Shown in pieces: positions 48,248-58,925 of a DNA stretch of 64,000 nucleotides. Position 1 is the stretch's first letter. Each line of letters opens with the position of its first letter. Below the pieces are notes generated by a model. The model searched no databases and had not been told where the DNA came from. It saw only the letters and a program-made list of their open reading frames with translations. The position numbers were made by a program, and so were the translations under genes. The stretch is taken from NCBI GenBank assembly GCA_003254925.1, contig QANZ01033114.1, positions 1-64,000 of the forward strand. Reading direction: 5' to 3'. Source of the DNA: Chamaecrista fasciculata (lineage: Eukaryota; Streptophyta; Magnoliopsida; Fabales; Fabaceae).

Positions 48248-50371
48248 TGTTGGGATTTCTCCCAAGTTCACATCGATGGGTACAAAACTTGAGAGGGGGA
48301 GGGGGCCTTATAAATAGAGAGTGGGGCTTTTATCCTTTTTTAGTATCACTTCTAATAGCCTTTGAGTGTGAAAGGGTTTGGGTAGTTGTGAGAGAGGGTT
48401 TTCAATTTTTCCGTTCAAAAATTGTATTGAGGAGAGTTTGTAATTTTTTCCGTGCAAAATTTACAAATAGTGAATTTTGTCCCAGAGGGGGCCGTGGAGT
48501 AGGTCTTGAGGCACCGAACCACGTTAAAGATTTGTGTTCGTTTCTCCGTTTCCTCTTCCTTTATTTTCTTGTGTGGGTTGCGCTTCCGCCCAACACATCC
48601 CGATAGAGCATCATTCACATTCACTTTATAAGCCCCAAAAGGAGGAGGAGACCATCTACATAAAACAACAACCTGATTGTTGTTCATAGAAGAAGAGGAG
48701 TACCCTCCAAATTCAGTCAGAACACAAGAGACACGATCCAATAATTGTTCACCATCGATGATAAGAGAAGAAGGATTGGCCACTTTTGCATTTCTCCTAT
48801 CCCAAATTTTATATATAGCAACCACAAAAGTTCACAGCTGACCGTGATCCCATTGAGAACCTATTGTAGTGAACCACTCCAAAAAAGAAATACCCCCATC
48901 ATATNGAAGTCCAGGGAGGAAGAAGGGAGAGGAAGGAGCAAGTGGGTCAGCCAGTCAGCAGAAGGTTCCGGCACTCCAACATCAAGAGAGGTTGGTTCAG
49001 TCTAGCTTTTGATTTTAATTCCAGTTTTGAAGTTAGTTTTCTGGATTTTGGAGTGGTTGTCTGTTAGACTGTCTGTGGTGCTAGTTATTGGTTGTCTGTT
49101 TGTATGATGGCGACCTTGAAGTTTGAAGTTCCGTTATTTGATGGGAGAACGGATTTCATGTTGTGGCAATGCACAATTCAGGATTATTTAGTTCAACATG
49201 GTCTTGAATCTGCATTGAGTGAGGAAAAACCAAGTGGAATGAAAGATGAAGAGTGGAATACAATTCAAAAGAAAGCTGTTAGTACAATTCGGTTGGCTCT
49301 AGCCCCGCAGATTAAAGTGACAGTGTTAAAGGAGACGTCGCCGAAGAGATTGTGGGACACGTTGGAGAGCAAGTTTGCGTCAAAAATGCTCACTAACCGA
49401 TTGATGATGAAGATGGACTTGTATTCACTGAAGATGGAAGAGGGAGGTAATGTGATTGATCACATTAATAAATTTAATGAGCTGGTATCTAGACTGTTGA
49501 ATGCAGGGGAGACTATCAAGGATGAAGAGCAAGCGTTGCTCCTGTTAGCTTCATTACCAAAATCCTTCAAGCCACTAGTGCAGTCAATGTTAGCAGGGAA
49601 GAGCACATTGAAATTAGATGAGGCAATGACGGCAATGAAGGAGAGTCAGAGGATGATGGGTGGTGAAGAGTCTTTCGGGGATAGTCATTTACTAGCTGCA
49701 GAGAATATTGAAAGAGAGAGGAAGAAGAAGGGTGACCAACTTGAGAGAAGAACTCGGCCGAGAGACACGAGCACTGTTGAGTGCTATTATTGTGGGAAGT
49801 TGGGACACAAGTAGGTGAAATGCCCAGAATTCAGGGAGGACATGCAGAACCTGAAGGAGAGGAGGGGCAAGGCAAAGATGGCTTCTTCTTCAAATGAAGT
49901 CAATGTTGCAGATGATTTCTTGTGATCGCTCCAGAAGTGGAGGAGATCAGAAAACTGAGAATGTAGAGAGGTCAGTTTTCTGATAGAGTGAGATGATGTG
50001 GGACTTTGGGTGAAGGGAGGATTTGTTGGGATTTCTCCCAAGTCCCACATCGGTGGGTACAAAACTTGAGAGGGGGAGGGGGCCTTATAAATAGAGAGTG
50101 GGGCTTCTATCCTTTTTTGGTATCACTCCTACTAGCCTTTGAGTGTGAAAGGGTTTGGGTAGTTGTGAGAGAGGGTTTTCAATTTTTCCGTTCAAAAATT
50201 GTATTGAGGAGGGTTTGTAATTTTTTCCGTGCAAAAATTACAAATAGTGAATTTTGTCCCAGAGGGGGCCGTGTTGTAGGTTTTGAGGCACCGAACCATG
50301 TTAAAGATTTGTGTTCCTTTCTCTGTTTCCTCTTCCTTTATTTCTTGTGTGGGTTGCGCTTCCGCCCAACA
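48248..50371 (+). mobile_element. Small gag-only LTR retrotransposon (TR-GAG-like fossil)
   Basis: Two 348-bp LTRs, 48248-48595 and 50024-50371, start TGTTGGG and end CCCAACA, and they differ at roughly 15 positions. Perfect 5-bp direct repeats ATCAG flank the whole (48243-48247 and 50372-50376). Between them lies a Copia-type gag region at about 49104-49925 with a zinc knuckle (CYYCGKLGHK); no protease, integrase or reverse transcriptase is present, as in TR-GAG elements that depend on other elements. The LTR similarity suggests a fairly recent insertion. The gag is broken at least once. An N at 48905 lies inside. Confidence 0.87.
48600..48830 (-). mobile_element. LINE-type RNase H-like fragment (antisense)
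   Basis: The reverse strand reads YKIWDRRNAKVANPSSL and, about 40 residues on, CRWSPPPFGAYKVNVNDAL. This resembles the 'IWxxRN...WxPPPxGxxKxNVDAA' entry to the RNase H-like domain (RVT_3) common in plant LINE-derived and host proteins. The rest of the domain is absent. It lies between the 5' LTR and the gag of the element around it, next to an N. Confidence 0.6.
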
Positions 50372-50376
50372 ATCAG

Positions 50377-50760
50377 CAACCTCAATAGCGTTGCTTCTAC
50401 ACCATTGGAAGGTAATCTTGCTGAAATTTCAACTAAGGAGCTCAATGTCTTAAACTATAATAATTTTTCTGTTGAAATCCTTCCCTCTACGATTGCTGAT
50501 AAGTTTTAAGGTTATCAGATGCTGCAATAATTTTCTTGGTGCAAAGATTTGAGGCGCAATTAGGGCGTCCAGTAATAACGCGATGGCTTCGGCAAGTAAT
50601 GAGGATTCAGGCGACAATTCTACTAGAGGACCCCCGAAAGAAGGTGAGGAGATCGTCACTGTTTCTAATTTGTAGCTCGATTTTTGTCTTGTGGTTGAAA
50701 ATTGCATCCGCATTGCATTTGATGACATATTCTTATGGTGTTGGTAGGAAGTGATGTAGA
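50377..50760 (+). other. Possible host gene remnant at the LTR-element insertion site
   Basis: Right of the target duplication the forward strand stays open to 50509 (NSVASTPLEGNLAEIS, then KELNVLNYNNFSVEILPS). A further open stretch at 50557-50680 reads RASSNNAMASASNEDSGDN and GPPKEGEEIVTVSN. To the left, 48185-48247 could continue the same frame (VRNFVSSIVEFGNAIS). The composition looks coding, but I do not recognise the family. If real, the LTR element interrupted it. A chance frame cannot be excluded. Confidence 0.35.
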
Positions 50761-51599
50761 ACTAGAGTGTTTGTTGCTTGCCAAATTTCATGTTTCAATG
50801 TGTCTGCTCTTTTGATTACTGAGATTGGTTCTGAACAGTGGATACCCTAAAAAATAAGATCGTTCCCTGTTTTTCTATGCTTTCTAGAAGTAGGAAGAAG
50901 AAAAAGATTCGAAATGCCTTTCTCAAGAAAGTGTTTGTGATAGGAAATTTTAGAAATTCTATCCTACATCCATTTGCTGAAATTTGATCTTTCATGCATT
51001 GGTGTGTTGTGCACACATTATTGAAACTGAGAACCAAACTAAAGAGCACGAGTCCCTAAGTCCAATCGCACCTTAGAAAGAGCTGTTTCACATTTTCATA
51101 GCTTCAGATTCTCTTATTAGGGCAAAGATTTTAGTGGGAGCATTTTCTTCTTTCCAGATTAGTGGCTGTTGGTAATGCATTGATAGTTTGATACAAACTT
51201 CCAATAGAAAAATCATTAGCTTTGAAGTAAACTCTGGCTTTTCAAATTCAAATATTCCTCCATAGAGGAGTCTCCCGTATTAGCTTCTTCTATGTTTTTA
51301 CTAGCAAGTATTTGATATAAGTAATTTCCATCCCTAGAGTGAGGCCACACTAACTCATATTGGGACCTATGGAAACAGGGAGGAATAGAACAAATTTATG
51401 CAGTAAGGTATCGAGGAAAGAGGTTGTTGATCTCATATTTTCATTGATATCCCACCTTCTACAATCACGGATAAAAAGATCCTTAACATACGTTAGAGGT
51501 TGTGCCAGGGGAAGAAGCATCGAAATTGATTCCCTTGAAGATTCTAGCCCGCAAATCTAAATGATTAATATGAAGCATCCATGCCAAATTGCCAATTAA
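50761..51599. other. Intergenic DNA, nothing recognised
   Basis: Sequence of ordinary composition with no convincing coding frame on either strand and no repeat ends. An open frame at 51360-51560 lacks any recognisable motif. Confidence 0.45.
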
Positions 51600-51810
51600 G
51601 CAAGTATTGCTAAATTAAAAAAATTTTAAGATTGAAAGTTGAAACCGTGTTGGAGGAATAGTAATTTCAACAAAAGGGGTAGGAGGAATAGTAATATCAT
51701 TACTATTGCCAAATTTCCAACTCTTAATTGGCAATTGACAACGTTTTGGAGGAATAGTAATTTCAACAAAAGGGGTAGGAGGAGCCTTCAACTTTTTATT
51801 GAAAGTTGAA
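51600..51810 (-). pseudogene. Relic of a type-1 LRK10-like kinase C-terminus
   Basis: The reverse strand reads NKKLKAPPTPFVEITIPPKR and later, in the same frame, DITIPPTPFVEITIPPTR. The KLKAPPT(P/S)F part matches the end of the kinase in genes D, E and F (DKLK[AV]PPT). The repeated PPTPFVEITIPP block reflects a direct repeat of about 37 bp at 51651 and 51745. No kinase domain precedes it, so it is a fragment, probably left by a duplication or deletion near gene F. Confidence 0.6.
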
Positions 51811-52270
51811 ACCGTCTCTCTAAAATAAGAAAATCAAATTTTAAGATTAAAAAAATTTGAAATTTAAAACTTGGATGTGGGAGATAATGAGAGGCAATTG
51901 CTGAAAATCAGCAAAATGAAGATCATGGGAATAGTAACTAATGTCTACTCGAAGTTACTTCAATATTTGTTACTTATTATTTAAAGATATTTATTCATAT
52001 TATATAGAACGTAGATTACAAATTACAAATTATAAATTAGATTATATGTAGCTTTGTAATACAAAGCTACAAATTAGTATAGATATTTATAATATAATTA
52101 AAAGAACATATACTTAGTATTATATAATACATGGTACTATATCAGAAACATTTATTGGTACATATATATATATATATGCATGAAGAGTACATCAAATTGA
52201 ATCTAATATTACAATGCTAAACAGAACATTCTATAGTAGAAACTTAATATTGATCTAGAAATGCCTATTG

Positions 52271-54218
52271 TTATTCTAATTCACTAATCATTTCCAACTC
52301 CAAATTCGTACGTCTTGTGGGAGTAATTGTACTCATATTAGAAGTAGAATCAAAAGAGGTAGGAGGAGCCTTCAATTTATCTGCTTCTCCTTCTATCATT
52401 TGAACCACAGTTTTTATTGATGGACGGTTCATTGGGTGCCATTGAATACACCACAGACCCACAATTGCAAGTTTCTTTGCAATTCTAATATCTTCTTCGT
52501 CTTCTATGTAGATATTTGTGTCTCCTCCTTCAACCAAATTGTGAATCCATTCTGGATATAAAATTTGAAAAGTTTCTTGAGTTGTGCTAGTATTTTTTCT
52601 CCCTCCAACCATTTCTAGCAACAACATTCCATAACTGTAAATGTCTGATTTATATGACACATTCCCAAAATTTCTAGAGAAAACCTCAGGTGCCATATAA
52701 CCCAAAGTTCCTCTAGCAGCTGTCATGGACACTGTACTCTGATTTTTAGTACACAATTTGGCTAGACCAAAATCAGTAATTTTGGGAGCGAGATTGTGAT
52801 CCAACAAAACATTATGAGGATTGATGTCAAAGTGAAGAATTCGATGATCACAACCTTCGTGAAGATACTCGATTCCTTTCGCTATGCCAAGGGCAATTTG
52901 TTGCAACTTGGGCCATCCTAGGAAGATGTCCTTGTTATCTGGCGATGATATGAACTTCTCTAGCGAACCGTTTGGAAAAAAATCATAGACAAGAGCGCGA
53001 TGAAACCCTTCAGCACAGAATCCCAGCAAGCGAACCACGTTGATGTGATGGATTTTTCCCATGGTGCTCACTTCGTTAATGAACTCTTTGCCATCGCCTT
53101 CTGAGTTATTGAGTACCTTCACAGCTACCAGAATTTCAGAAGATAACTTGCCCTTGAAGACTGATCCATGGGCTCCTTCCCCTAATCTATCCTTAAAATG
53201 GTTTGTAATTCTCTTTAGATCAGTATAAGAGAATCTGGTAGGCCTAAGTGCCCTGTAATCCTCCAAAAATTTTTCCAACCTCGCTTCATCATCTCCTTTA
53301 GTTTTATAGTAGCGAAAGAATCCAATGAACAGAAGCACCAATAGAATTGAACCTGAGTTACAGGAAGCATCTTAATTGAACATTCAATTTCAATTTGAGT
53401 CTGAAATGAAAAAGAAAAGTAAAGAAAAGAAAAAACAGGAAAGGAACCAAAAACAAAAACAGAGTAAAACTATATTGACCTGAAGCTGGTAAAACAATGG
53501 TGATTATCTTTCTTGTTTTGTTGTTGCAGTAGAGATTTTGATCATCACATTTGGGTTTGGACCATTTTAATGCTAATTTATTCATCTGAAGGTCCACGAG
53601 GTGTACTGGTGAAACCAAGTCAAACATCTTGGTGCATGAAATTAGGTTGAACTCAATGACACTGTCGTCGGATCCAACAACATAAATGGGGCAGCTTGAA
53701 ATATCTTGTGAAAATCCGTAATAGGAGTATTCGTTAATTACGGGCGTTGACCCCATAGGAGAACAATCGAAGAACGTAACTTTGGTGGGTGAATTGTAAT
53801 AGTCGGGAAATTGAGAATGCGAATCAAATCGGAAAGGATAAATGGATGAATTGTAGAGTTGTAGGAAGAGCCTGGGAAGACATTCCCCAAGATCACTTGC
53901 GTATAAGAGCCGGGATTCATAGAGGATGGATTCAGCCAAGAGTGATACTCCCTCAAGAGCAGGATTTGCAGGGAACTCAAGCATCGTGTGATTGAGGTCT
54001 GAACAGGAGAGACCAAAACCAGGATAGCCACAGTGAATGCTGCTATTTCCATTGCCATCATCTAAAAGTTGAAAGGGGAATCGAATTTCGTTGAACGATC
54101 CTTCATATTTAGCACCGCAAGTTATTCGTCTGCACTGGTTTTGACTGTTGCCGAGATTAATAGCTAGCATCTGCATCATCATCATCGCCAGTAGCAACAA
54201 GCATGTGCGGTAAGACAT
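52271..54218 (-). CDS. Type-1 LRK10-like receptor kinase (gene F)
   Basis: Exons 53480-54218 and 52271-53352 give 606 residues. The Met-rich signal peptide (about 1-26) is followed by a GUB_WAK-like ectodomain (CRRITCGAK, FPFQLLDDG, CGYPGFGLSC), conserved WSKPKC...CNNKTRK, a membrane helix (VLLFIGFFRYYK) and the kinase domain: LGEGAHGSVFKG, VAVK, HFDINPHN, DFGLAKL, TAARGTLGYMAPEV. The loop lysine is asparagine, as in D and E, while the DFG and VAVK residues are kept. It lacks the nonsense codons of its close relative E and looks functional. It is divergent to gene C, with 329 bp between start codons, in the mirror orientation of the A/D and B/E pairs. Confidence 0.92.
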
Positions 54219-54479
54219 TGTTACTGGAAACTTGAAAGTTGAATGCTCGACTAGCTAGTATTCTTTCAATATTGGATTCACATTTTCCTTCCTGTGTATT
54301 TTGGTATTAAAGACAGCAAGCCAAGAGCGTAGAAATTTCAAATCTGAGTCAAGTGTGGAAAAGCTAGTCATCGGTGGGTGGGACCGAAAAGAACAGAGAC
54401 CTTAGAAATTGCAGTCAAGTTAAACGCGTGGACTGACCCAGTAATAAATGATGAGTAATCCATGAACAAGTCAAAGCTT

Positions 54480-54486
54480 TATAAAA
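54480..54486 (+). promoter_or_regulatory. Candidate TATA box for gene C
   Basis: TATAAAA lies 62-68 bp upstream of the gene C ATG, inside the 329-bp intergenic space shared with gene F. It would leave a 5' leader of about 30 nt. No equally good box was found for F on the other strand. Confidence 0.45.
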
Positions 54487-54547
54487 TAATAACAGAGTTT
54501 GGAGAATATATAGGTGAGGGCATATCATAATTCATTGAGTGGAAGGG

Positions 54548-57500
54548 ATGGAGAGGAAGAAGAAGGGTTTAATTAGTTTGAGGTGTTTAGTTGCGTTGTT
54601 CTTTTATGTGCATAGGGTTGCAAGTTATGGTTGTGTCCCATCTCGCTGCGGTGAAATCACAAACATATCTCATCCATTTCGACTCAGACATGATCCACCC
54701 AACTGCGGTGACCGGAGATACGAGCTATCATGCGAAAACGACGTAGCTTTGCTTTCTCTGTACAACGGAACATACCGTGTTCTGGGAATCAACTACAACA
54801 ACTTCACAATCCGAGTCGTTGATGATGGTATTGAAGATGGTAATTGTGCCTCCCTCCCTCACTCTTTCCTTTCCCTTCGTAATTTCACCAATGATTACAA
54901 TGATCCCTATGTTGCTTCTATTTACTCTTTGAGGCGAGACAAGTATGTAACGACATTCAAGTACGTTGTGTACTTGAATTGCAGTGACCCAGTGAGGGAT
55001 GATGCAGAGTATGTGGATACGTCTCCTTGTGTGAACTGGGAATCCAAAGTAGGGAAAGGTAGTACTAGTGGTCATATGTATGCTATGATTGGAGACTTAG
55101 CGGCGAAGAAATTGAAGCCAGAATGTCATGTGAAAATGGCAGCAACAGTGATCTCATCCTGGCCTTCCTTGATACCCAATACTCAAAAACCAGTCTCCTA
55201 CGCTCATATTCACACAGTTCTTTCCTATGGATTTGAAATTTACTGGTTGTCAACAGCTTGTGATGATCATCCTTGTCCAGATAACTATACTTGCTCCTTC
55301 GAACCTGACACCCAAAGTCCCTATTGCGAGTACAAGTATGAGTGTCCTACTGCTATGGGAATAATTGACGATAGCACATGTAGTAAGTCATTTTCTTATA
55401 TATATATATATACATATATATGGTCAAATACTGCATTTTGGTCCTCAAATTATGGGAAAGGTTTTATTTTGATCATAAAACTACATTTTTGTTCAGATTT
55501 AGTCCTCAAACTTATACATTTGTTCTGTTTTGATCTTCAAAGTTTGATTTTATATGATTTCTATTGTTATTTCTAATAGTAATAGTTGAAGTGGATTATT
55601 TCTTAATCATATATGTCATAATAAGTGAGTTGGCAAAGAGAGGAAGAATTTTTTTTATTCTTAATTATAAATTAGAGATAAATTTGTTTATGGAATTATT
55701 AAATTACTTTTAGAGGGTGAGCCTTGGTGCAACGGTAAGATTGCTGCCTAGTGACCATGAGGTCACAGTCCTGGAAATAGTCTCTTTGTAAAGCAGGAGT
55801 AAGGCTGCGTACATCTTGACCCTCTCTAGACCCCACTTAGTGAGAGCCTGCTGTGTATGATTAGACAACCTTATCGTGCACTGGGCCACCCTAAAAATAA
55901 ATTAGAGATAAATTTGTAGTTAATTTTATTTCTAATTTGTAACTAAAAACGGAATTTTTTTTTTCTTCCTCTCTTTGTTAACTTGCTTATTATGACACAT
56001 GAGAGCTGTTTAGGCTATAAATAATTGCAAAAGCCCAAGGAACTCACATTTTGAGACCAAAACAGAACAAATGTGAAAGTTTGAGGATCAAAATGGAACA
56101 AAAAGTGATTTTGGTTAAAATGAAACTTATCCTATAATTTGAGGACCAAAATGAGGTTTTAACGATATATACATACATTATGCTTGTTTATCAATTAACA
56201 GAATTTCGTTTTATGCCTTTGAGGCTTTGATTAAAGTATTTAACATAATTGTTAAACTTTCAAAAATAAAATTTTTGTATCCCAGACAGACACTGCCTGT
56301 ATATCAGATGGTTGTGATGTTCAAATTTTCGGTTAATACTTAATACCTAATAGTATATACTAATGTTGCTTTTGTGCGTGATGTAGGACATCTGTCAAAG
56401 GCTCGAATATTTGCTGAAGGTAACTTATCCAAATTTCTACCAAACCACGAGAAAATCTATTTTTTGATTTTTGAACTAAAAAAATAAATTTAAAGATTAA
56501 ATACAGTATAATTTTGGGAAAACCCCAGCTTTTTTCTTTTGTCAATCAAATTTAAAATTTAGAGTGATTTAGTTTTATTTCTAAAACGTTTTCTTAATCT
56601 CATAATATCTAGAAAAACTATCAAGTTCATTCTCAGTGTCATTTATATTTAGATTAACGACTAAAAATGTATAATTTGTGGATTAGATAGTCAAGTTATC
56701 TTGAAATGTGACCTAATTTCATGATTTAATTAACTGATATAACCATGTGACTTGTCTTTTTTATCTTTATATCTTGGCTATGTTATTCTATCGTCGTCAT
56801 TCTTTTCGGCTTTTTGTTTTTTCCTTTCCACTCTTCGTATTATTGATTTCTTTAAAATTTTCTTGCAGACTATCTATATGGTATTTATAAAGGTAAGGTC
56901 CTGAACCCATTTGTATAATTTACACTACACAAATTTTTTTTGAAGAATATTTATTTGGATCGATGCTGGTAGAAGGTTTGAAACTTACGTTTAATTTAGT
57001 CCACCTTGGACTTAATTCTTGAATTTTGTTGAGTCTCACTTTATTCTAGTTCCTAAAGTAATACACAAAATAGACTAGTTGATAAAGTTCGAGCTTCACC
57101 TAAGGTTTATCTGCAGATAAAATTTGATAAAAGAATTTTCTTGAGGGACTTTGGGGTATTTTCTGCATGGAGATTTTTTTTTTTTCACCACATAAACACT
57201 AAAGACTAGTTGGTCAAAGTGTACTTTTGGTCTCATAATTTTTACATAAGTCTCAATTTAGTCCCATAACTTGTTTTGTTACACTTTTAGTCCCACATCT
57301 TTACAAAAGGTTGCAGATTTGGTCATGCATCAATTTTGGACCCATATCTTTGCAAAAAGTTTTACTGTTAGTCCCACCTGACCCATTGACATGGGACCAA
57401 TTCTGCACCTAACTCCAAGATATAAAACTAATTCTATAGCTACCAAAAGATATAAGACTAATTCTACAACCTGACCCAAAGATATGGGACCAAAAATGCA

Positions 57501-58925
57501 ACACGGGACTAAATTTGCAACTTGAACAAAATATATGAAACCAAAAGTGCAACAAAAAAAGTTATAGGATGAAATTGAGATCTGAGCAAAAATTATGGAA
57601 TCAAAAGTGTACTTTGACCAAACTAATATATAGTCGACTTATTCATATATTTATTTTTTTTCAATTAGTCATTTTATCACTAACTCATCTTAATGCTTTG
57701 AATATAAACATATGCAGGACTACGCCAAATAAGAGGAGAGGATACGTATAAACACTATAGTTATTATGATTTTAGTCTAACACAGTTCGCAATAGACCTT
57801 GGTGTAGTGACTGGAAGAGTTTTTCTGCCTTATATCGCAGCCAGATTTCTATTTGGTATTATATTCTTGTTGGCATTGTTGATTTATACATGCCGAAGAA
57901 GATACTTGTCAATTTACGAGGATATTGAGGATTTTTTACAACTTCATAACCTTATTCCTATAAGGTACTCGTTCAAGGAACTAAAGGCAATGACCAAAGG
58001 CTTCAATAACAAGTTAGGTGAAGGAGGCTTTGGCTCTGTATTCAAAGGGAAGCTAATTAGTGGGCCTCATGTTGCTATCAAAATGTTGGGTACATCCAAA
58101 TCTAACGGCCAAGATTTCGTCAGTGAAGTTGCAACCATTGGGAGGATACACCATTTCAATGTGGTAAGACTTGTTGGGTTTTGTGTAGAAAGAGCAAAGC
58201 GTGCTCTTGTTTATGAATTCATGCCTAATGGGTCTTTGGATAAGTACATTTTTTCTAAAGATGGAAATGTTCCTCTAAGTTATGAGAAAGTGTATGAGAT
58301 AGCATTGGGAGTGGCTAGAGGGATTGCTTATCTTCATCATGGGTGTGATATGCAAATATTGCATTTTGATATCAAACCCCATAATATTCTCCTTGATGAT
58401 AACTTCATCCCTAAGATTTCAGATTTTGGACTTGCAAGATTGTATCCTGTTGATGATAGTATTGTCACTTTGACAGCAGCAAGAGGAACAATAGGGTACA
58501 TGGCTCCTGAATTATTCTACAAGAATATTGGAGGAGTGTCTTATAAGGCTGATGTGTATAGTTTTGGTATGCTTTTGATGGAAATGGCTAGCAGAAGAAG
58601 GAATTTGAATACACATGCAGAGCATTCGAGTCAGCTTTATTTTCCCTTGTGGATTTATGATCAATTCAATGAAGATAATGACATAGAACTGAAAGATTTG
58701 ACAATGGAGGAAAAGGAATTGGCAAAGAAAATGTTTATAATAGCATTATGGTGTATACAATTGAAGCCCGTTGATCGCCCCTCCATGAATAAAGTAGTAG
58801 AGATGTTAGAAGAAGATGATGTGGAAAGCCTTGAAATGCCTCCAAAACCTTCTCTTTATCCTGATCAAATCATTGTAGGGGATAACCAATCCAATTCTGT
58901 GCAAACATCTTCTACATCCTTTTGA
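54548..58925 (+). CDS. Type-2 LRK10-like receptor kinase (gene C)
   Basis: Exons 54548-55382, 56387-56419 (33 nt), 56869-56892 (24 nt) and 57718-58925 give 699 residues. The first ATG in frame is 54548. Signal peptide, then a GUB_WAK_bind ectodomain ([49 protein letters not shown]), a juxtamembrane part ([14 protein letters not shown]), a membrane helix before CRRR, and the kinase: [24 protein letters not shown] (non-RD, lysine kept), [17 protein letters not shown]. It ends with MPPKPSLYP and a short Ser-rich tail. It is nearly identical to B in the kinase but clearly different in the ectodomain. The 33-nt exon is not seen in A or B and stays in frame if skipped. Intron 1 carries a palindrome with a SINE, intron 3 another element. 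Confidence 0.9.
55422..56163. mobile_element. Palindromic element split by a SINE, in intron 1 of gene C
   Basis: The left arm (ggtcaaatactgcattttgg, cataataagtgagttggcaa, agagaggaagaa) is mirrored on the right (ttcttcctctctttgttaac, ttgcttattatgacacatg, aatttgaggaccaaaatgag). The Au SINE at 55716-55893 sits in its centre. No clean target duplication for the palindrome was found. Confidence 0.65.
55716..55893 (+). mobile_element. Au SINE
   Basis: It starts GGTGAGCCTTGGTGCAACGG and reads on through TGCTGCCTAGTGACCATGAG, GGTAAGGCTGCGTAC-like sequence, and ends gtgcactgggccaccct. This is the widespread plant Au SINE. The box-B region is shortened (cacagtcctgg instead of GGTTCGAGTCCTGG), so this copy is likely dead. 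A sequence of about 20 bp, taaattagagataaatttgt, is present after it and again about 45 bp before it. Confidence 0.85.
57212..57619. mobile_element. Inverted-repeat element in intron 3 of gene C
   Basis: The ends GGTCAAAGTGTACTTTTGG and the mirror (caaaagtgtactttgacc) flank 'tttggtctcataattttta'-type arms and repeated 'aaagatatgggacc' units. The flanks agactagtt and aaactaata share only six of nine bases, so a target duplication is doubtful. It is the same family as 6215 and 62502. Confidence 0.65.

Noticed and set aside
48232-48606. Forward frame of 124 residues, and its twin at 50006-50509
   Set aside because: Both are translations of the two LTRs of the gag-only element; the match between them is the LTR repeat, not a gene pair.
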